This document shows positions 51,824 through 64,000 of a DNA stretch of 64,000 nucleotides, in pieces. Position numbers and translations under genes: made by a program. Every line of letters starts with the position of its first letter. Positions within the stretch are counted from its first letter, which is position 1. The notes under the pieces were generated by a model, which was not told the origin of the DNA, did not search any database, and saw only the letters and a list, made by a program, of their open reading frames with translations. The stretch spans positions 125,069-189,068 of the forward strand of contig CAJJDP010000098.1 of assembly GCA_905182995.1 (NCBI GenBank), read 5' to 3'. This DNA is from Paramecium octaurelia. Its lineage: Eukaryota > Ciliophora > Oligohymenophorea > Peniculida > Parameciidae.

Positions 51824-52270
51824 TAATCAACCAATCCTTCTATTTACTTTAATATTTTATCTTACTATTCTTAAAGATTTATTATCGACTCGAAAACAAA
51901 TATATCATACATATTGCATAATAGAATTACTACAAATTTAGCATTTAAAATAATCATCTTACAATCTTATGATTATAATTTTGGTTATCTAAACTAACCT
52001 CTTATCCACTACCTTCATTATCTTACATATATCTATTACACCGAACCCTAAAATAAAAAGTTAGCTCAGCCAAAATATTCCTTTGCTTGTAATTATCAGA
52101 ATAATCGAAGGGGAAAGAAGAAACAAGTATTCAACAGGCAATCTCAGAAGAACAATTATTAAATTAGTTTAAAAATCTTTAATGAAGAGAAATTTCAGGT
52201 TATGGTTCCATATTTATAAAGATTAACTAAAATTTTTAGATAAGTCAGTATTTTGTGAAATTAAAATAAA
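51824..52270. other. Spacer with a small upstream frame
   Basis: A 60-codon frame on minus from an ATG at 51957 overlaps the 5' end of the cyclic-nucleotide gene and reads as protein-like, but I could not splice it to that gene. The rest is AT-rich with no gene seen. Confidence 0.4.
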
Positions 52271-53142
52271 TCATTATTTTTTCTTTTATTGTGCATTTTC
52301 TATGAATTACATCCAACGCTTTGTTTATTTTGGAAATTGATGCTGATTCCACACCTAACATACTTATTTTACATGTTTCTCTTGTAATCTATTTTGGAAT
52401 CTTTCATCTGAATTATCATAAAACATTTCATCGAATTATCTCTAAGAATTTATTTTCATCTAAACAGGACTCAGAGGATTAATAGCATCAATTCGCATGT
52501 TTTTACGCTCTTACATCTTCTCTAAACTTATATTTAGGTTCAACTTTAATTTTTAATCATTTAATTCCTTTTACTTGTATCTCCTGGTCAACTAAGCCAA
52601 TTTGCCTTCTGCGTTGATGATGGCAGTCATCTTTTGATTTTTATCATAATCTTCAATGCATGAGGAGAAGAGTGAGATATCATCATTATTGGAAGTTGTT
52701 CTTTTTTTTTCAATTCGTTTCAATTCTGTCAGGAGATGTCTTTTCCTCTTGGTTTTCAAATCTTTAACATAAGCTATCACATACCCTTATCGGAAAGAAT
52801 CTTATTTAATTGCTTATCAAGACTCTAATTTAAATAAGAAAAGTTATTGGGCAGATTCAACTCTTCTCTGATGTGACTTTCCAATTTATTTTTGCTTCTT
52901 TGGCCCAATAAACTAAGGCTAGCTACTCTATTGAGATTGGAAAGGGCAACTTCCGACAGAGTCTTTTGATACAATATGTTATCTCTCTCAGTATCGATCA
53001 ATAGATTGGTAGGTTAACGAACAAGTTGAGGAAGTCTCTATTCCTTGTTTTTAGCTTGTTTTCCATTTCTTTATTGGTAGACTGTTTATTTCATTTCATT
53101 TCTTAGTTATTCCCCTGTTTATGTAATCAAGAGTCGATTCAT
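52271..53142 (-). CDS. Unknown charged helical protein
   Basis: 275 residues, introns of 23 nt (52762-52784) and 21 nt (52344-52364). Hydrophilic throughout, rich in K, R, Q, N and E, with coiled-coil potential (KTKRKRHLLTELKRIEKKR). No domain recognised. The gene lies head to tail with the next minus-strand gene, 265 bases apart. Confidence 0.72.
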
Positions 53143-53406
53143 TACAAACCTATAATAAACAATTATTGAATATCAAATAAATAACAATTGATTTTATTAT
53201 GGATCTTTTTCATTTACCTATATTCACTGATAAAAATAGAAGTCAATGAAAATAGATCATACTTACTGAAATACAGAATCACAATAACTTAAATCAGATT
53301 GTGATAATAGAAGAAAAAAACCAATTAGATGTTGTATTGAAGTGAATAGAGTAAATATTGATTATTTAATCGTTAAGGAATGATATGAATATTATCATGA
53401 TTATGG

Positions 53407-54563
53407 TCATTAAGATTACAACTTATTAACTGTTGTGTGGATGGCTTTCCTAAATGATAAAATAGTAATTACTAATTTAATTCTTCCAATGCAATTAATT
53501 GTTTAATGCGTCTGGGTAATTGTAAGTATTGTTTGCGTTTCCACTCTCTGGTTTCCCCATAATAGTTATCCAACTTAATCTCACAGGCTGATTATAAAGA
53601 AGAAGCACATGAGTCATCAGAGTTCTAAGGAGGATCTCGATTGTAATGAGTTTTTTGTTTTCGAGTGGTAAGTAGTCGTCGTGTTAAATTCTTACGAAAA
53701 TCAACTCCAGAGTCAATAACATTTTGAATATATTTGGGATGTTTTTCAATCATAACACCTTTCGGATTGTTATATAGATAATCGTATAGTTGCACGTCTC
53801 CAATTGTAAGAATACCATCTTGATTTCTCCTGTCTGTTTTGGCTGCCTTATGAAACAAAGTAAAATCTTTCCTCTTATTTTGGATATTTAAACGCACTAG
53901 TTTGTTGATATTGTTTTCTCGTTGTTCTGCTCTTAATTGCAATTCCTGCAAATACAACTAGGCATTGTTCTCCAATACAGATTTTAAATATTGTCTGGGA
54001 GGGATGGTATCTATGAAATCTCTTTGCATTTTAGAGATTGGTTCTACATTATCATAATTGAGTCTATAATTTTTTAGACTCTTCGATTTGGGTATCAACT
54101 TCTCTTGATAACTTATTGCATTTTCCTTGTGATTTGCAATGTCTAGAATGGTCTGCACAATGGTCAAAGTCTGTGCATTGCCTTAGCGCATCTCCTCGTT
54201 ATGAGGTTTCTTGATTGCCACTTTCTACTTGATGAGATTCCGCACCTTTTGAATTTTACTCTTTAAGAAGTTCTTTCGCTATTCTGTTTACTGACGTATC
54301 TTGATTGATATTCCTTCGTTCTGAGTAAATTAATTCTCTGCTGTCAACCTGGGACAATTCAATGCTTGTATGAGTCTGGAGACATTTAGATCTCCTTTGA
54401 GATAATGAGAGAAGTTTTGTTCAAATTATTGGCCATGAGTTCTAGTTTCAAAGGGCTTATCTGTTAAGAGGGGGTCTTGTTGTTTTTTTAGATGTAAACT
54501 CTTGAATTTACGATGCTAAGTTTTGTTAGAATGATCAACCTCACAGGTTGTAGAAAAGCTCAT
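53407..54563 (-). CDS. Unknown basic protein
   Basis: 377 residues with one 23-nt intron (53450-53472) near the end; without it the frame continues into AT-rich noncoding text. Hydrophilic and basic with helical regions (IKIRQQTEQRKNFLKSKI, QELQLRAEQRENNINKLVRL). No named domain. Large uninterrupted coding stretch, good glutamine-codon usage. Confidence 0.76.
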
Positions 54564-54719
54564 TTTAATTTATTAAAATTAATAAAATTAATCTGATTGA
54601 ATATTTATAATTTTAAATAGTTCTTCAAGCCAACGGGAATTTCTATTTCATCTATAACACTTTTCATAGCCTAAAGAAATTCCAATTTAAATAACAATAT
54701 TAAGTAGTGTAATTCATAT

Positions 54720-57700
54720 TCACAATTGGCTCTACCCGTTAACTACATAAGAGAAGATGGTAGATACAGTACTCTTTTTCGGAAGTTCAGGTGGTTCAAC
54801 CTCAAGCCTGTGATCGGGATTTATATATGCTGAAACAACACTGTTGAAGTCATTTGAATCCAAGTTCTTTTTAGACAACCGACTTTCTATCTCTGGAGAC
54901 ACTCGGCAATTATTCTTATTGTGTTTACTAAGATATTAATCGATTCTTACATGTATTTTAACAATTAGGGTGCCATTGAATTGAGCAGACTGATAGAAGT
55001 ATTGGTTGATGAAGTATTTGGTCGCTGTGTGCTTGATTACAATTAGTAATCTTAATTAAGGTTATTGTTGGATTTCTGAAATTTCAGTTTCTCTATGAAC
55101 TCCATCACGTACACTCTGACCTTCTTCCAAAGCAAACAAGCCTTTCTTTTATTATGGAAATTCTTGGGCTATTTGATACAATATTTGAAGCATGGGTAAC
55201 GAATTATAAGATTTACAATTTTCTCGATATGCTGCTACTTTAGACTGGAAATGTATTCTCTTGTGATCTTGGAGAATATGTAAGTACAAAACAATAGATT
55301 AAGTACAGAACACAGGATTGACAAAATGTACACTAATGAAATGTATGGATTGTTGTCTTAACTATATGACAAGATTAGAGTTATCATTGCCAATTGTGTT
55401 GATATCTTATCGATAAAATTGTACTATTTCTCAATGTAAGGTTGATGCTTATTCAGTAATTCTAGATAGACAAGCAAAATGAGTATTGCAAACAAAAACA
55501 TCAGCTTTATGTCTTGGATCAAAAGAGTTTCCAGCAGATAAAATAATGATTTAACAAAGAAACACACAAACTCCCAGTAATAATAGTTGTCTTTGTATTC
55601 CACATATAAATATCCATAAGGAATACGCAAATGACAAGTCCATAATTTGTTTTTGTTTCTGAATAGTTTTATGATATAAAACAGAGGCGACACTACCCCA
55701 ACCAAAATCAAAGTGGGTATGATCAGCGTTCTTAGATACAGATAGTATTCCTCAGTATAACACATGTACGATGTTGCAGCCTGAATGTAATATTGTCCTG
55801 AGGCCTTAATGCAGAACATCAATTACAGGAGACCTTCAATTATGTCACCCTGAAAATAAAATTGTACTTGAATCAGACTTGTGATGAAAATTGTCTGGAT
55901 GGAGTTTTCCATTTGGCGTTATCTGCACAGTTGAATGAGAAAATATATGAATACAAATGCAAACACAAACAGGAGGGACACAAACAAGTTCCAGAATTGT
56001 CTCAAATACACAATCTCGATTTCCAAATGAGAATTCAATAGGAAACACTCTATTGAGTACCCCAATGTGGACAAGGGGTTGCCTATTGCTTGGGCAACGA
56101 TTTCTATTGGAGTAGGGAAGTCAAAATCAATGACTTGTACTATGGATACCAACTGAAAGTAACTGGAAAACAGCTTTATCAGGATTTCAGTTTGATCAAT
56201 CACCATGGTGGATCGAGTGGCAAAGAATATGCCCATAATTCTGAGATAATGAACTGATAGTTATGCTCTAACCAATCTTAAACTCCCTCTAATGGATATG
56301 AACAAGGCAATGAGGATCCAAGAAAAAGAGAAAATTATCTTGAAAATGTTGAACGCATTATTCTCGCAAATTGTACAGCTGCCTCCAAAACCACGAGTAT
56401 ATGAATTATTCCAATGTTCTGCATAATAATCGCAATCATCACACAATGCTCCAGTGTATCCTTAACTACAAGTGAATTCATCAGATCCACCTAAACATTA
56501 TGCCTCTGATGATTGACAATATTCAATACTATCAGTAGTTTTATTGGCTCTCCAAAATCCTTGTTTCAAAATCAATTCTGATCCTCCAGGACATGTCTCT
56601 ATCGAGGTAGTACATTATCTACAAGGAGTGAAATTGTCAAAACTATATGATCCAGTTGGACATCTAAGACATGATTTATTTTCCCACTCTTCTCCTATAT
56701 CACAAATAACGAGGTTCAAAAATATTGGCAATCTAAAAGTATCATTGTAGAACTTGAGCGATTGAAATTCAAGGAGTACTTGTACAGTCTCATTGATTGG
56801 TTATATTTAATAGTAAACGTAAGTCACTTCATAATGGCATTTCAATTAGTCAAATTGGAATATCTTATCTGATATAGTAAGGGAATTCGTAATTTCACAT
56901 ATTCTATTCTATCCACTGTCTTAGATGGCGATTTTCAGATCTAATAGCTATCCACTCTTATAGTTATGTATGTATATATATTGTTTCTTTTTAATCAGGT
57001 CATCAAATAGATATGTCTTATTATTAAAATCAAGATACACCGGCCCTGTTATATAAGTCAAAGTATCTGGTTCCACTATTTGATTTGTCAATAAATAGAT
57101 ATGTTTGTTTGTCTTCATTGAACAATTATTGTAAAGATTCTGGTCGATATAATGGGATAATCCAGATGTTTGATTGAGGTAGATCACTCCTCCTTCTGGA
57201 GCAAAAAGATCAATGAATTAGTTTCCATATATTTGAACAGCAGCATTGGACAATAAGTATGCAGATCCTTAATTAACTGAAATATTAGTGAAGGTGTTAT
57301 TGTTGGCTATAAAATTATTTGAATTTTGGATATTGATAAAGCCAGAAAAGGTTTGAGTATTCTTGAACAAAGACTTTGATATTTCAATCTCGTTACTTTA
57401 TCTGATACTTATAATACCATTACAAAATGGACAATCCATATGTGTAAATTGTAGATCATTGAATAGCAGTTTGGTGCAATTTTCAATCGTTATTATTTCC
57501 TTATTGTTATGAGTGATTGAGTTCAAATACATTCCTTTGATGTTCATATCTGAATCTGTTGCCTCGATTAATGAACTAGCAAAGTTGTTCATATCAAATA
57601 CGTTAATGTGAGAAAGATTTGCAGAAGACGCATTCAATGTCAAGAAATTACACTCGTTGCAATTCTTGATTGTCAGATTTCTTACAATTAAGTTTATTAC

Positions 57701-58975
57701 GGTATAGAGCTTAGCAACCTAAATTGAGGCACAATCTTCAATCAAAATATTGTTCAATTGTACAATAGATGTTTCTTTTAAATAAATAAGTAGAGACTTA
57801 TTAAGCTATTTGAAATCCACCTAATCAATATTTAATTCTGTAATTGTTTTTGAGCAAATGAGTAGTCCATATAGTTAATTGAGATTGCCTTTTGATAATG
57901 ACAAGGATCCATTCATTTAAAATAAGCCTCTAGTTGAACTATTAGAGATATTGAAGTAATTTAGGACAACGCTTGTTTGATTGCTTACTGAAATCAATAA
58001 TGGACCAATTAAAGTGGATATAGTTACTTATTATAGAAACAAATTCTGACTATTCATAGAGAATAACGCTTTACTCTCTAATTCAGATATTGTACTATTA
58101 TATATGGAGACATATTGACTTTCTGCCATAATCAACCTTGAATCAGATAATACTCTCTAAATATTCAAGCAAGACAACTTGATTTAGTTTTGATTATGGA
58201 GTCGTATCAAAACACTTTGAGATAGAGTCACGTTGAAAATAGTAGTGTAGAGAACTCCCTTGGCCAGAATTCCGGTTGAGAGTGTGAAGTAGGTATTTGT
58301 GATTGTGATTTCCTGTGAGATATCAGTCTCAATCAAAATGCTTTAAACTACAAAAGAGTTATTGAGAGTGAGCGTGTTTACATAAGTGAGAGGAGATATG
58401 GTTGAATTAATAAAGCTAACCTAATCAATAATGACGTTTCTTAATTAAGTCATTTGCAAACTTAGTTAACTTCTGAAAAAAGTACAATCTTAAATCAGAA
58501 GTCCGTCTACACTAATTGGAGCTTAAAATGCTGCCTTATTTTAAAATGTCATCCCTATCATTTAAGACCTGTGAATCTGCATATATGTGCTTTTTATTTG
58601 ACAATTCCTCAAGAGAATGACGTTCTGGAGCTGAACTGAGCCCAGGATGTCTATTGAGTCGGTTAGTGTGTCTATTGTGATGTTCTGGAATTCAACAAGC
58701 TTAAATCCTATCAACGTTACTGTTTAATTCAATAGTAATTGAGTTCCTACTATTTTAAGTTAGCCACCCAAAGATGTCATATTCATTAAATTCTCATTGC
58801 TAATATTTAGAGTACAATTGTATTGAGGTATCTGAACAGACTTGTCAATTTGCAATGTTTGTCCCAACTCATCCCTACAAATCAATAACTCCACTGTGAT
58901 ATACAAATTTATGAACAAAAACAATCTTCTCATCAAAACAAATAATAAATAGTAATTAAATATTTCAATATACAT
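54720..58975 (-). CDS. Large membrane protein: beta-helix-like ectodomain, Cys-rich, multi-pass C-terminus
   Basis: About 1,400 residues. A signal peptide follows (MRRLFLFINLYITVELLI, ATG at 58933 or 58975). The long N-terminal part is rich in N, S, T, I and V with repeating ..NITIIN..-type segments, suggesting a parallel beta-helix surface domain. Near 56300-56500 a cysteine-rich stretch (MCDDCDYYAEHW, GGSCTICENN) resembles ephrin-receptor/growth-factor-receptor-type modules. Several membrane helices follow (SWILIALFISIRG, FVSLLFVFAFVFIYFLI, TLILVGVVSPLFYI, FAILILLVYLELL), then an acidic cytoplasmic tail. Large ciliate families share this plan. Introns were not all mapped. Confidence 0.7.
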
Positions 58976-59594
58976 CCAAAATCATAAAACATCAATCCCA
59001 TCCCATTTGTAAACTATCCCCACATATTTTCCAGGATAAATTTCAAATTTATATCAATATTTCATCTTTCCTCCTTATTATTTCCTCCAGATTCAACTAT
59101 TAAGTATCCATTCAAAACCCCATTCTCTCCCATGCAAAACTTTTGAATAATAGTCTCCTTTTTATAATTATAAGATAATTAAACTTTAATGGAAAAAATG
59201 CACAAATTATTCATAACACTTGTTAAATAGGACACGAGATCTCTTATTCAGAAATGGGAAATTATTTGCCCTTCTTTTTTAAGTTTTCCTATCTATTCTC
59301 TCCTTCTACATTAAGAAATCCATTGGAGATAGGATAGAAACATCAAAGATGCTGATCATCAATTTTAATTTAACTCAGCCTTGTTGACGTTACTTATTAT
59401 TTCAATTAATATTATACAAAATGACCAACAGAAGAAGAGTCAAAATACAACTTCTCTTATCAGAGAGAAGGAATGACTGGCATAATCCAAGGGAAAGAAA
59501 ATAAAAATTGGAATTTTAGTTACAACTCACATATTATCCTAATAGATTATTGATTATTGGCTATAGCCATCAATAAAATTTTGATCATATAACA
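58976..59594. other. Unresolved short coding-like frames
   Basis: Minus-strand text from 59372 (MISIFDVSILSPMDFLMQKE) and from 59214 to 59062 (ETIIQKFCMGENGVLNGYLI, ending at TGA 59062-59064) looks coding, but the two frames cannot be joined by a normal intron. A short plus-strand frame starts at 59427. I cannot choose among them. Confidence 0.35.
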
Positions 59595-60636
59595 TCATTA
59601 CTGCACCAAAGGGTATGGATGTGAGTATTCTCCACTCTGCTAAATTAATTAGTGATTATACTTATAAAGGAGCAAATGGTTTAGAGTTTGAAACTGCATA
59701 AACTGTTGGAACTACTTGCTATGGTGCTCTAACTACAGGTTAAACATATTAAATAATCTGAGGTTATGGGGTCTGTTGTTGTTGAATCACAACTTGAGGT
59801 ACTGTACTTTATTAGATTATGGGATCTTATTTTGAAGAAACCATTTTAATGGGGCTTTCTTGATAATAAACTAAAGGTTGAGGAACTTCAGGTTTATTGA
59901 TTACAATAGGCTATGGTTAAGGTGAAGGTAATGCATATTATAAGGGTTATGGTGGTTATTATGGTTGTATTTGAGTTTGAGTATATGGTTAAACTTAAGG
60001 GACTATTTACACAATTTATGGTTATTAAGTTTATACTGGAGGAAGTACCTGAGTTTGATAAATAACTGGCTAAGGTAATTGCTATATTGGTTGACTAATC
60101 ATCATTCTTTGAGGACTATAATTGTATGGTTAGTAATCTGCATGAGTGGGTAAAACAGGGTCATATATCATTCTTGATACCCTTCTTATAGGGTTATCAC
60201 CTGTTCTTTCTCCTGGTCTAAAGAAGTATTCTCCATCCTCCAATGTCACCATGAAAAGATGATGGAGATGAAACTTTGCTTATTCCAATGCCTCATAATT
60301 CACCTGGATAGGCACTCCTTAATACTTCAATAAAGGATTCTAATTATCTTGATCTGCAAAATATAGTATAGTTTCCTTTAAACAGTTATTTGGATCTCTC
60401 AATCTTTCCAGTTTCTTTATCAGATTTCTCCATTAAACAATCAAGTCATATTGGTAATTCTTATCTGCTTTATTCAACACATCATCCACGATAGTATCAA
60501 TCAACTTGTGTAAGTCTTGTCTGATTTATAGGATGTCACCAGTTTGATGAGTAGCAATTTCATTTGCCCTACTCGCATACCCTTTGTAGACTTAAGTTAA
60601 TGTGCTTTCGATTGAGTCAACTAATTCCTTTAGAAT
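59595..60636 (-). CDS. Unknown proline/glutamine-rich protein (5' end unresolved)
   Basis: About 335 residues. The N-terminal half is helical (KLIDTIVDDVLNKADKNYQY, WRNLIKKLERLRD), then FFRPGERTGDNPIRR, then a long low-complexity domain of P, Q, V, Y and I (for example QPQIVQIVPQVQPYTQTQ). One 22-nt intron (59640-59661) joins the last exon. No ATG lies in frame before an upstream TGA, and the 5' end abuts the divergent frame at 60637; only a 37-nt intron would connect it to an ATG. Confidence 0.6.
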
Positions 60637-61026
60637 ATGATATACTATAGCGAGAATGTTAATGTGGATGCACTTATATACAATCTTAACACAAAGGCAT
60701 CAAACAAGAGGGTTCTTTACAAAAATGACGTATGTATTGTGGATGATAAATACATCTGGTTAAAGGAGCCTCTTGAAATCGGTAATCTGAAGTAATTTTT
60801 ACAGGTTATTATTGATCGTTAATTGGTTAAAGTACTTGCATAAAATTATTAATAATTATTAAATCAAATGAAAAATGAAACTGGTCAAAGCTTTAAATAT
60901 GTTCAAGCAGTAAAGATCATTGAAGTTGAACCACATCATTAAATTAAAATACATTATAAAGTAAGTAAATAACTCACCTTTAATTAAAATATTATCATGA
61001 TCCTCTAAAAGAGGATTAAATTTTGA
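60637..61026 (+). CDS. Unknown protein, N-terminal part of an unresolved gene
   Basis: From an ATG at 60637 the frame reads clearly as protein for about 110 codons (YYSENVNVDALIYNLNTKAS, DDKYIWLKEPLEIGNLKQFL) and then reaches TGA at 61024. Coding-like text continues downstream in other frames (YYHDPLKEDQILKSYNDYIG; DLKFLLPLSKEEYQYLVSLL at about 61129-61230, then a 29-nt intron and WFKLLFIDNLFSQYF to TGA near 61612). No set of normal introns connects them. Family unknown. Confidence 0.5.
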
Positions 61027-61079
61027 AATCGTACAATGATTACATAGGAGAGTGATGAGCAGTATTTGGTTTCGAATTT

Positions 61080-61614
61080 TTAATAATAAATTATTTGATC
61101 GGACTCTCAAATTGGGGAATAAAAAATAATGATCTTAAATTCCTTCTTCCTTTAAGCAAAGAAGAGTATTAATATTTGGTATCTTTGCTTTTCTATTTGA
61201 CTCTCTTGGATTACTACGTTGAATCCACTCTAATTATTTACTTCAGTTCCAAAATAGCACTTTAAATAGTCGATGGTTTAAATTATTGTTCATTGACAAT
61301 CTATTTAGTTAGTACTTTTTTAATAGTAAATTTTTTTTTTGTTTTGATTCTTTTCATGATTCTGTATCTGATAATAAAGATTATACAATTGATAAGTCTT
61401 CTAAATTTACGAAACTATTTTTGCTTTCTCCATTGGCTATTTATTTTGGATAATAAGGTACTTAGTTTATGGAAATTAATATAACTGAAATATCTTTTTC
61501 ATATTGTTAGATCGTTTACCACATGTATCACAATAGCAACTTGACTCCCCAAAAGTATTCCTCTGAATTCTAAGATTTTTGTTTATTCTTTCGTTTATGA
61601 ATACTGATCGATTC
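61080..61614 (+). pseudogene. Downstream coding segments, same unresolved gene or relic
   Basis: Two exons that splice well through a 29-nt intron near 61218-61246 (unusual GTTGAA donor): one reading NNDLKFLLPLSKEEYQYLV, the other KLFLLSPLAIYFGQQGTQFM, ending at a TGA near 61612. A missing connection to the exon at 60637 suggests either an unmapped intron, a sequence error or decay. Confidence 0.4.
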
Positions 61615-62843
61615 TAAACTAGAGTAGTATTGCGTTTAGATCCACTTTGGGGTAATGGTTTTGAATATTTTTTGTGGTTTGAATAAATTCTTCTTTATTG
61701 CCTAATTTATATAAGAGATTGATTCATTAATTAAATAATGAGCGAAATAGAAGATATTTATTAAGGTAACCAGTAATAAATAAATGATAATTGTATTCGA
61801 AGAGAGTAAAAAGAATGAGAAATTTAGAAGTTATAAAATATTGTTAACATGAGAGCGATTATTAGATAATATTGGGGTTGAAACTATCTTAGATATTAAT
61901 ATTTAAGATAAAAAATTTAAAGGACTAATTAAACTCTAAGGGAAAATTACATCTAACAATTCCTTCTATAGGAATCTCACAATTTCTTTGGCCAACTCAA
62001 GCTTTTGAACATATGATCAAATTAAAAAGTCTTAGTGTGTTTATTTAGATCTGATTTCTAACTTCTACTAATTTTTAATATTATATTCTATTTTTACATA
62101 GATCATATTCTTTTCAAATATATTCTAATAATCATTGGGACATCTATAATTATTTTTGGATTATTTAATCTAATTGTGACTAATTGGATCTATTTTTTCT
62201 CATCAAATACTATTTAATTGAATTTTAGAATATCATTTGCCCACCTAAGTATTATTTAAATATGCAAATATTTCATTTTGAAATTATCTAATATCCTAAT
62301 TAAAATAGTTTATAAGTTCTGAATAAAATCTATGAATCTAATTTAATCCTTGAAATAATATTCATTTATGCTCTCAATTAAGCTCCATTTATATATACTT
62401 TTGTCTTCAAATCGTGTAAATTGTCTGACACATAAGAAAAGAAGGATGTTGATTCTATATATGCTTAAATTAATCAAATTATTCAAATACTAAAACTTTT
62501 TAGCACAAGATTAGGTATTAATCTTCTTGTATCACTTTAAGGTTCTCAATTCAAATTATAATAAATGAAAATAATAGTTTTGGTAGTAAAGTTTAATATT
62601 TAGGAGTTTACTTTAGTAGTCCTTATAATTCCATCATATTCTATTCATTTTGTAATTATATCTCAAGTTGCATTTAAAGCTTTCATAAACTATCTTATCA
62701 ATCAATTGTTTTATCTCTCTTAGTTAATTTAATACCTAGAGGCCTGGAATGATTGAATTCTAAACTAGGGAGAGATGATTGATTTAAATTAAATATTGCT
62801 GATAATTTCTTCATTAAAATAATAAATAATAATAATATTTAAA
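61615..62843 (-). pseudogene. Coding-like fragments on minus strand, possible decayed gene
   Basis: From an ATG at 62812 (MKKLSAIFNLNQSSLPSLEF) coding-like pieces follow on the minus strand in changing frames: DTRRLIPNLVLKSF, then through a 27-nt intron to YIESTSFFSYVSDNLHDLKT and KVYINGAQLRAQMNIISRIK, then VFDEKKQIQLVTIRLNNPKI. I could not connect all pieces with normal introns, so this may be a pseudogene or a gene with introns I failed to see. The part below about 61900 is AT-rich with no clear gene. Confidence 0.4.
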
Positions 62844-63478
62844 ATGGCTTCTTTTGTAACTAATACAGTCTTGAATGAATCAATGAGACAATTCAAATCT
62901 AATCAAAATGACTCAAAATAAAAAATAGACTGGAACGATTTCAACTACCCACCCTTGATAAAAGTGATTCATTACAATATTGAAGAAGTGTAGCCAGAAT
63001 ATAGATTGGTGGTAAGATCATTATGGTTGTCGAGCATACTTATTGTAGCTTACACTCTCTTAAATATTATTGATAACAGTATTTAAGCTGGATATGGAAT
63101 TGATGGAATACGCATCCTCTATAGTTTTATGTTCTTGTTCTCCTTCAACCCAATTTAATTGTAACATATTTTGTATAGTTAGAGTTTTATATTCTATCGA
63201 GGATATAAGGGCGTAGTATCTGATCCGTATCTATTGGTTTTGTATAAATGGGTTCAAATTATATTGATACTTTGTTGGATAACATTTTCAATTGTTGCCA
63301 TTCTAGGATTTAATGGATTCATCATTTTATAATTCCTTTTTGAATTGTAAACATAAGTTTAATAGCTATTAGTCTCCCCTTTTGCGGTGTTCTAGCATTA
63401 TTTGAAGATATCATATTTTTAATAATTGTGTTTTTAAGTGGATTTGCGTTATTCCGTATCTGGAATATCAAAGAATGA
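62844..63478 (+). CDS. SCAMP-like secretory carrier membrane protein
   Basis: 202 residues, one 26-nt intron (63347-63372). After a polar start comes the conserved pre-membrane block NYPPLIKVIHYNIEEVQPEY, comparable to the NWPPF..I.H.IE motif of SCAMPs, then four hydrophobic spans (SILIVAYTLLNII, ILYSFMFLFSF, QIILILCWITFSIVAILG, EDIIFLIIVFLSGFAL). SCAMPs work in post-Golgi recycling and exocytosis. The family match is moderate; a general four-span protein is the alternative. Confidence 0.68.
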
Positions 63479-64000
63479 TAATACGATATATTTATTAAAT
63501 TCAATTAATTACATTTCATATCTCTTCAAATATTGCATTTCATGTCAATCTTAAGATTTTATAAACAGTTATTATTCAGTAATCTGAAAATATTTTTCTT
63601 AACAAAATATTCGTTAATAAATTCTATTCAATTTTTTAATTATTATAAATATTTATTATATAGATATTCAGTATTTGATAAATATCATATTCAAAGATAC
63701 AAAAACAAGTAAATCTGCATTCAAAATCATTTTTTGAATTCAACTATTTACTTTATTTGGTACTATGGAATTGGATCCTTCTATTAGACTGAATCTTGAT
63801 GTTAGAGTTTTTACATCTTTTTTATTAAACTTCTCTTTAATTTCATTAAGATAATATATAATTAAAGCCCTAAGTTGATTACTAAAACCAAGAGCAACAT
63901 AGATATGTGAAACCAGCCAAGTAGAATTTGATTATTATAATCAAAAGATTTTTACATTAAGTCCCAATACAGGGCAACTGTCGAACAAAAGACAAAAACA
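63479..64000. other. AT-rich right end, no gene resolved
   Basis: About 520 bases. Only short frames on both strands; a plus-strand continuation of the previous frame is AT-rich and noncoding in character. No repeat or RNA gene seen. Confidence 0.45.

Noticed and set aside
51778-51957. Small minus-strand frame MIILNAKFVVILLCNMYDIF upstream of the cyclic-nucleotide gene
   Set aside because: It overlaps the chosen start in another frame and no intron of 18-34 nt joins the two; kept as a possible upstream exon only.

Overview
The window is macronuclear DNA of a ciliate, almost certainly a Paramecium of the aurelia type. TAA and TAG are read as glutamine throughout and TGA is the only stop. Introns are tiny (about 20-30 nt, mostly 22-28, GTA...AG), genes are packed tens of bases apart, and spacers are very AT-rich. 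I rebuilt the genes by reading with the ciliate code and splicing these introns. About 30 gene models close exactly in frame; several more are partial or unresolved.

Layout. 1-8.5 kb: transketolase (cut by the left edge), a NEK kinase and an ABCD half-transporter on the minus strand, then a serine carboxypeptidase and an FKBP-TPR protein on plus. 8.7-15 kb: an unknown protein, a secreted-family protein (copy A), an unknown minus-strand protein, the ribosome-biogenesis factor SSF1/PPAN and a P-type cyclin. 15.2-24.9 kb: a DEAD-box helicase with a long decapeptide-repeat tail, a TPR protein divergent from CFAP70, a tiny ORF, a coiled-coil protein and a Myb-like protein. 24.9-30.5 kb: AT-rich DNA with gene relics around an intronless 811-codon ORF that reads as nine divergent ubiquitin-like domains. 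30.5-34.5 kb: a second secreted-family gene and an actin gene, across an assembly gap (N at 32124) flanked by a 1.3-kb repeat. 35-47.4 kb: a dense run including two kinesins (KIF6 and a kinesin-7-like), a small Tim chaperone, a RING/B-box protein, an SF-assemblin and a NOT4-like protein. 48-64 kb: small unknown genes, a protein with two cyclic-nucleotide domains, a large cysteine-rich multi-pass membrane protein and a SCAMP-like protein, separated by unresolved coding fragments.

There is no operon logic. The only theme is functional: CFAP70, KIF6, the kinesin-7-like protein, SF-assemblin, actin and NEK all suit a cell built around cilia and basal-body fibres. The most notable observations are the nine-domain ubiquitin-like protein; a 26-nt TA-bounded difference between the two 1.3-kb copies that looks like an off-target (cryptic) IES excision; the probable assembly duplication itself; a RING-less NOT4 whose second intron lacks an AG acceptor; and an 18-nt stopless intron candidate.
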